DNA of 64,000 bases, from positions 1 to 64,000 of the forward strand of contig NZ_JAMYFE010000048.1 of assembly GCF_024129865.1 (NCBI RefSeq), read 5' to 3'. The notes beneath the pieces were generated by a model, which saw only the letters and a list, made by a program, of their open reading frames with translations, made no database searches and was not told the origin of the DNA. Positions 60,142 to 64,000 of the stretch are shown in pieces. Both the position numbers and the translations under genes were made by a program. Positions within the stretch are counted from its first letter, which is position 1. The number at the start of each line of letters is the position of its first letter. Source of the DNA: Stieleria tagensis (lineage in GTDB: Bacteria > Planctomycetota > Planctomycetia > Pirellulales > Pirellulaceae).

Positions 60142-62219
60142 GCGGTCGTCCGATTGGCAAGTGTAAATTCGGCTGTCAGCAAAACAACTGCCGCGGCTGC
60201 CAGCCAGGGCCAAAGTTCATGTCGATGTTCACCCTGAACCGTCGCGGCAACCTGGTCGTTGTTGTCGTCGGCCAGCGTGATTTGAAAGTGTTCGGCGAAT
60301 TGATCGACCGGCAGACGTGTCGGATCTGATTCCTTGGATGCCGCGTTGACCACATACAGGGCTTGGTCGGTCTGTTCAAAACCAAGTCGATCAAAATTGA
60401 TTTCCGCCGCGGCGTTGGTTGATCCACGTGCCGAAACGGTCGTGACCGGCGGCTGTGCCGCGGAAGCGATGGTCGGGCGCTGGGCACCGACATCACGAAA
60501 CCGCACCTTGCCCTCACCGGTCAAATTCAACAGATCCGCGGCCATCTGATGCACCAGCGGCAAGTACAGCGGACTGGTCGGCCAATTGCTCCAGCTGGAA
60601 TCCGCGCTCGACAGAAACCAGACCACCTGACCGCGGCCAAGGGCGTGGCTGGTCAGCGCCGGTTGTTGCTGTTCAAACCAAGCCAGCACCCGCGTCGTCG
60701 GGTCGGGTTGGACCGGCAGAATTTGTTCAAAAGCGAGTCGACCTAGGTCACCCTGTTGCGGATCGCCGAACGGCAGCAGCATTGCATCTTTGTCGTCCAG
60801 CGACGTGATCCGAAACGGCATCGCGCCGCTGCGTTTGGGGGAACCGAGCGTTCCCGGCGCAAGCCCACTTTCCTGCCAATTGTCATTCGCCACTGCCGCC
60901 GCGGTCAACTGGTCGGTGGCACCGTCACCGGCAAACACCAACAGTTTTCCGCCTGCGGAAACATAGTCGGCGATTTGATCGATCATCGCCGCTGATAGCG
61001 AACCGCTGTCAGTGACCACCACCAATGCCGTTTGTCCGGGCCGGATCGGCGGCAACGTGCCGTCATACAAATAGATCACTTGCGGTTGAAACAATCCGCT
61101 AGACGTTTGAGAGGATTCTGCGTCGACGGCGATGCTGGCTGCCACGCGATTGGATTGGCGAAGCGCCGCAGCCAGATAAAAACTCTCACCGGTCGCCGCC
61201 TGGCTTTCTGCACCACCGTCTAAAACCAATACGGGAGCCGCCGCGGTGACTTCAAAAGCGGTCATCCGCCGGTTGTCGACCGCTAAATCATCCTCGACGT
61301 CCAACGCCATCGTGACCTGCCAGGTACCGGGTTCCAATTTGCCAAATTCGAACGAGACCTCTTGGGCTTGCCCGCCGGGAATGTTGATCGACTTTTTCAA
61401 TCGCACCGAACGATGGCCGTTGTTTGCCGTTGCCGTCATCGGCACCTCTTCCATTGGCAAGGTGCCGTAGTTGAACAGCGTGACATCGGCGACCACCTTG
61501 CGATCCGGTGGGATCCGTTTGCCGGCGGTCGTGACAGACAACAACGCCAGATTGTTCGCGGCGGGGCGGCCGACATCAACGACTCGGACCGGAACGCTAC
61601 TGGGCATCTGCAGGGCAGCGGTTTCCAAGGCATCCGACGCCAACCCGGATTGCTGGAGGTCCGAGACCAGCACCACGTCGGCCAGAGTGTCAGGATCTGC
61701 GGCGGCACGATCACGGGCCCAACTGAGCGCTGCCAAATAGTTGGTGTTGCCGACCACGCTGCGTGGGGCCGTGACACGCCCTGGGACGGCTTCGAATGGA
61801 TGGACGCTGCTATCAAACCAAGCCCAGACGATGTTGGCATCGGTTCCCAACTGACCGGCGATCTCTGTCGCCTGAGCGATCGCATCGTCGATCAAGCGAC
61901 CATTCTGGCCCGGCATGCCCATGCTGGCCGAGCGATCGATCAACATCAATCGCATCCGATCGCCGTCACGCCGCATGGTTTCCGGCAGATAGGGGCGGGC
62001 GAACAACAGCACCAGTGCGGCGACCGCTGCCATACGAGTCATCAGCAACAGCCAACGCCGAATCTTGCGACGCTGCGCCCCGTCCTGCATCACCTCCTGC
62101 AAAAAACGCATCGTTCCTAATTCGACGCGCTGCACCTGCCAGCGGCTGAGCAAATGCACCAGCACTGGGATCGCGACGGCGATGCCGCCGAGCAGAAATG
62201 CGGATTGAATAAAGTTCAT
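60138..62219 (-). CDS. BatA-type protein with VWA domain
   Basis: 693 aa. The N-terminal BatA signature helix (FLLGGIAVAIPVLVHLL) is followed by a second helix (AAVAALVLLFARPYLPE) and a VWA domain with MIDAS DRSASM near residue 92. A beta-rich region and a C-terminal helix (LWPWLAAAAVVLLTAEF) complete it. BatA proteins lie in MoxR operons and are thought to present metal-dependent ligands to the envelope. The start overlaps the DUF58 stop by 4 bp and the stop overlaps the next gene's ATG by 4 bp. Confidence 0.9.
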   Translation of the reverse strand: MNFIQSAFLLGGIAVAIPVLVHLLSRWQVQRVELGTMRFLQEVMQDGAQRRKIRRWLLLMTRMAAVAALVLLFARPYLPETMRRDGDRMRLMLIDRSASMGMPGQNGRLIDDAIAQATEIAGQLGTDANIVWAWFDSSVHPFEAVPGRVTAPRSVVGNTNYLAALSWARDRAAADPDTLADVVLVSDLQQSGLASDALETAALQMPSSVPVRVVDVGRPAANNLALLSVTTAGKRIPPDRKVVADVTLFNYGTLPMEEVPMTATANNGHRSVRLKKSINIPGGQAQEVSFEFGKLEPGTWQVTMALDVEDDLAVDNRRMTAFEVTAAAPVLVLDGGAESQAATGESFYLAAALRQSNRVAASIAVDAESSQTSSGLFQPQVIYLYDGTLPPIRPGQTALVVVTDSGSLSAAMIDQIADYVSAGGKLLVFAGDGATDQLTAAAVANDNWQESGLAPGTLGSPKRSGAMPFRITSLDDKDAMLLPFGDPQQGDLGRLAFEQILPVQPDPTTRVLAWFEQQQPALTSHALGRGQVVWFLSSADSSWSNWPTSPLYLPLVHQMAADLLNLTGEGKVRFRDVGAQRPTIASAAQPPVTTVSARGSTNAAAEINFDRLGFEQTDQALYVVNAASKESDPTRLPVDQFAEHFQITLADDNNDQVAATVQGEHRHELWPWLAAAAVVLLTAEFTLANRTTA

Positions 62220-63127
62220 GTTGTTCGGCGGACCAAGTAATCGACCAGCGCTGCGGTCGGCGGCATGTCGGTCGTCAATTCGATTCGATCCACGCCCTGA
62301 TACAAACAGGCTTCATCAAGCTGCTCACACCACTGACGGATCTTTTCCAAATAATCGTTGCGTATGCTTTCCATGTTTGTGGTCAATTCGTTCGGCCCCT
62401 CCATGTCCAACACGCGGTAGCGGCCGCTCTCGGCCAAATTCCTTTCAAAGGGGTCCAGCAGGTGAAACACGACGACCTCGTGTCCACGGTGTCGCAACTG
62501 TTGCAAGCCTTTTTTGATCCCCTCGACGTCGTCCACCAAGTCGCTCAGGATCACCACCACCCCGCGGTGCTTTGCCAGTGCGGCGGCTTGTTCGAGCGAC
62601 TTGGCAAGCGCAGTGACCTTGGATTCACACTTGGTCTGCAACAGGCTGAGACAGTCTTCCCAACGACCTGGTTTGGCAGAGGGATCCAGATACTGCGCGA
62701 CGCCATCGTCGAACAGTCCCAGCCCGACCGCGTCACGCTGCTTGAGCGCGAGCGAAGCCATCGCCGCGGCCAAAGTCGCTGCGTAGTCATGCTTGCTCAT
62801 CGCCCCGTCGATCTTGCATTGCATCGAGCGACTGGCATCGACAAACAAATACAAATTCAAATTGGTTTCGGCATCAAATTCTTTGACATACAGTTTTCGC
62901 TGCCGCGCGAACACTTTCCAATTCACATGGCGCAAATCATCGCCCGGCCCGTAGCGGCGGTGCGACGAAAATTCAACGCTGTAGCCGACGAAGGGGCTGC
63001 GGTGCAGGCCCTGTAGGAAACCTTCGACCACACCACGGGCGCGCAATTCGATCGAGCTCAGCCGCGCCAATTCATCGGGCTTTAGCCATTGCGGGTGCTG
63101 CGGTGTTGGTTTGGCAGCGACGACCAC
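62216..63127 (-). CDS. DUF58-domain protein
   Basis: 303 aa, initiated by GTG at 63,127, 1 bp after the MoxR stop. DUF58 hallmarks are VGYSVEFSSHRRYGPGDDLRHVNW-like N-terminal block (in part) and the VWA-like strand FVDASRSM with a later ILSDLVDD. It is almost always adjacent to a MoxR ATPase and a BatA/BatB protein, as here. The biochemical role is unknown; it is probably part of a chaperone-like envelope complex. Confidence 0.93.
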   Translation of the reverse strand: MVVAAKPTPQHPQWLKPDELARLSSIELRARGVVEGFLQGLHRSPFVGYSVEFSSHRRYGPGDDLRHVNWKVFARQRKLYVKEFDAETNLNLYLFVDASRSMQCKIDGAMSKHDYAATLAAAMASLALKQRDAVGLGLFDDGVAQYLDPSAKPGRWEDCLSLLQTKCESKVTALAKSLEQAAALAKHRGVVVILSDLVDDVEGIKKGLQQLRHRGHEVVVFHLLDPFERNLAESGRYRVLDMEGPNELTTNMESIRNDYLEKIRQWCEQLDEACLYQGVDRIELTTDMPPTAALVDYLVRRTT

Positions 63128-64000
63128 TTAGGCATCCTCCTTGACCGCCGCGAGCAACGCATCGATCACATCGTCGGAATCGATGTTGTCGGCGCGGCCA
63201 TGAAAATTCAGCACCAACCGGTGGCGCAACACCGGATGCGCCAGCGCGGCGATGTCGGCGAAATCGACGTGGTAGCGGCCTTCCAACACTGCGCGGGCTT
63301 TGCCAGCCAACACCAGCGACTGGCCGGCCCGCGGGCTGGCGCCATAGGTCACGTACTTGCGAACCATTTCGACATCTTGCCCGAGCGTTTGTTGTTTCCG
63401 ATCTGCGGATCCCGGTTTGCCGCTGGTTTGTGGGCGTGTCGCGGCGGTCAGCCGCGCGGCGTACATCACCACGTCATCCGACACCGGAACGCTCCGCACG
63501 ATTTCCTGCAGTTTCAACAAGTCGGCCGAGGTGAGTACCGAGTCGGGCACGCTGACATCGGTGCCGGTCGTGCCACGAATGATGTCGGCTTCCTCTTGAA
63601 TCGTCGGATAGCGGACTCGAATGTTGAACATGAACCGATCCACCTGGGCTTCGGGCAACGGATACGTGCCTTCCATTTCGATCGGGTTCTGGGTGGCCAC
63701 CACAAAAAACGGCGGGTCCAGTTTGTAGGTCGTGTTGCCGATCGAAACCTCATGCTCTTGCATCGCTTGCAGCAGCGCTGCTTGAGTTTTCGGTGGCGTT
63801 CGGTTGACTTCGTCGGCCAATAGGAAATTGGTAAAGATCGGACCGGGCACGAATTTCAAGCGGTGCCCGCCACCACCTTCCTGTTCCTCGATGACGTCGG
63901 TTCCGGTGATGTCCGATGGCATCAGGTCGGGCGTGAATTGAACCCGTTTGAATTTTAGATCCAAGGCCGCCGAGAGTGTGCGGGCCATCAGCGTTTTGCC
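63128..64000 (-). CDS. MoxR-family AAA+ ATPase, partial at right edge
   Basis: The frame runs off the right edge; about 290 C-terminal residues are present. The Walker A end GKTLMART lies at the edge. Then come RVQFTPDLMPSDITG, the Walker B LLADEVNRTPPKTQAALLQAMQE (in part) and sensor-1 VVATQNPIEMEGTYPLPEAQ (in part). These are typical MoxR residues. MoxR uses ATP to remodel the VWA partner proteins encoded next to it. It is the first gene of the operon visible in this window. Confidence 0.95.
   Translation of the reverse strand, partial: GKTLMARTLSAALDLKFKRVQFTPDLMPSDITGTDVIEEQEGGGGHRLKFVPGPIFTNFLLADEVNRTPPKTQAALLQAMQEHEVSIGNTTYKLDPPFFVVATQNPIEMEGTYPLPEAQVDRFMFNIRVRYPTIQEEADIIRGTTGTDVSVPDSVLTSADLLKLQEIVRSVPVSDDVVMYAARLTAATRPQTSGKPGSADRKQQTLGQDVEMVRKYVTYGASPRAGQSLVLAGKARAVLEGRYHVDFADIAALAHPVLRHRLVLNFHGRADNIDSDDVIDALLAAVKEDA

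Overview
The window looks like chromosome from a Pirellulaceae-type planctomycete (Rhodopirellula/Blastopirellula relatives). This is inferred from gene content. Supporting features are a MoxR–DUF58–BatA–large coiled-coil membrane protein gene cluster, a planctomycete-type membrane-bound dehydrogenase fused to HEAT repeats and a CxxCH cytochrome, very large low-complexity membrane proteins, an SHD1-domain secreted protein, and short ATGA gene overlaps. No tRNA, rRNA or CRISPR array was seen.

Layout. 1–21.1 kb is mostly housekeeping: a partial giant membrane protein, hisS, a YkgJ-type Cys-cluster protein, purU, glgC, a ferredoxin-NADP-type reductase, an SHD1 protein, protoporphyrinogen oxidase, a Cys-rich tandem-repeat secreted protein, a lipoprotein, a DUF6677-like/63-aa membrane protein/trkA cluster, a fused hydantoinase/5-oxoprolinase, an SGNH hydrolase, an unknown protein and a DUF1579-like protein. 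An IS3-type element (about 21,115–22,793) follows. From about 23.4 to 41.1 kb lies an accessory xylan-degradation locus. On the minus strand it carries a ThuA/dehydrogenase/cytochrome fusion, then an 1831-residue multi-enzyme polypeptide (two CE1-like esterases, a CE6-like acetyl esterase, a GH10 xylanase and a C-terminal alpha/beta hydrolase), then a secreted alpha/beta esterase. Divergently it carries a GH10–SGNH fusion, a MarR regulator, a WrbA-like flavoprotein, a Tat-exported Gfo/Idh/MocA oxidoreductase and a XylR-type AraC regulator. A second transposase gene (41,137–42,213) closes the locus.

From 42.6 kb on, core-like sequence resumes. It holds pyruvate kinase, a Ser/Thr kinase of 1520 residues, a PQQ-type beta-propeller, a BlaI / M56-propeller / caspase-like operon read on the minus strand, and the MoxR operon that runs off the right edge. 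An intergenic 22-bp perfect inverted repeat lies at 50,428–50,504.

How the genes fit together: the island encodes enzymes for exported depolymerisation and deacylation of substituted xylan (GH10 plus several esterase types), with a pentose-sensing-type regulator beside them. Its flanking transposases and visibly lower GC suggest a mobile or acquired catabolic module. The most novel-looking items are the five-catalytic-domain xylan enzyme with two copies of an unnamed roughly 100-aa beta-rich domain, and the BlaI/BlaR1-like operon whose third gene looks like a caspase-fold protein that has lost its cysteine.
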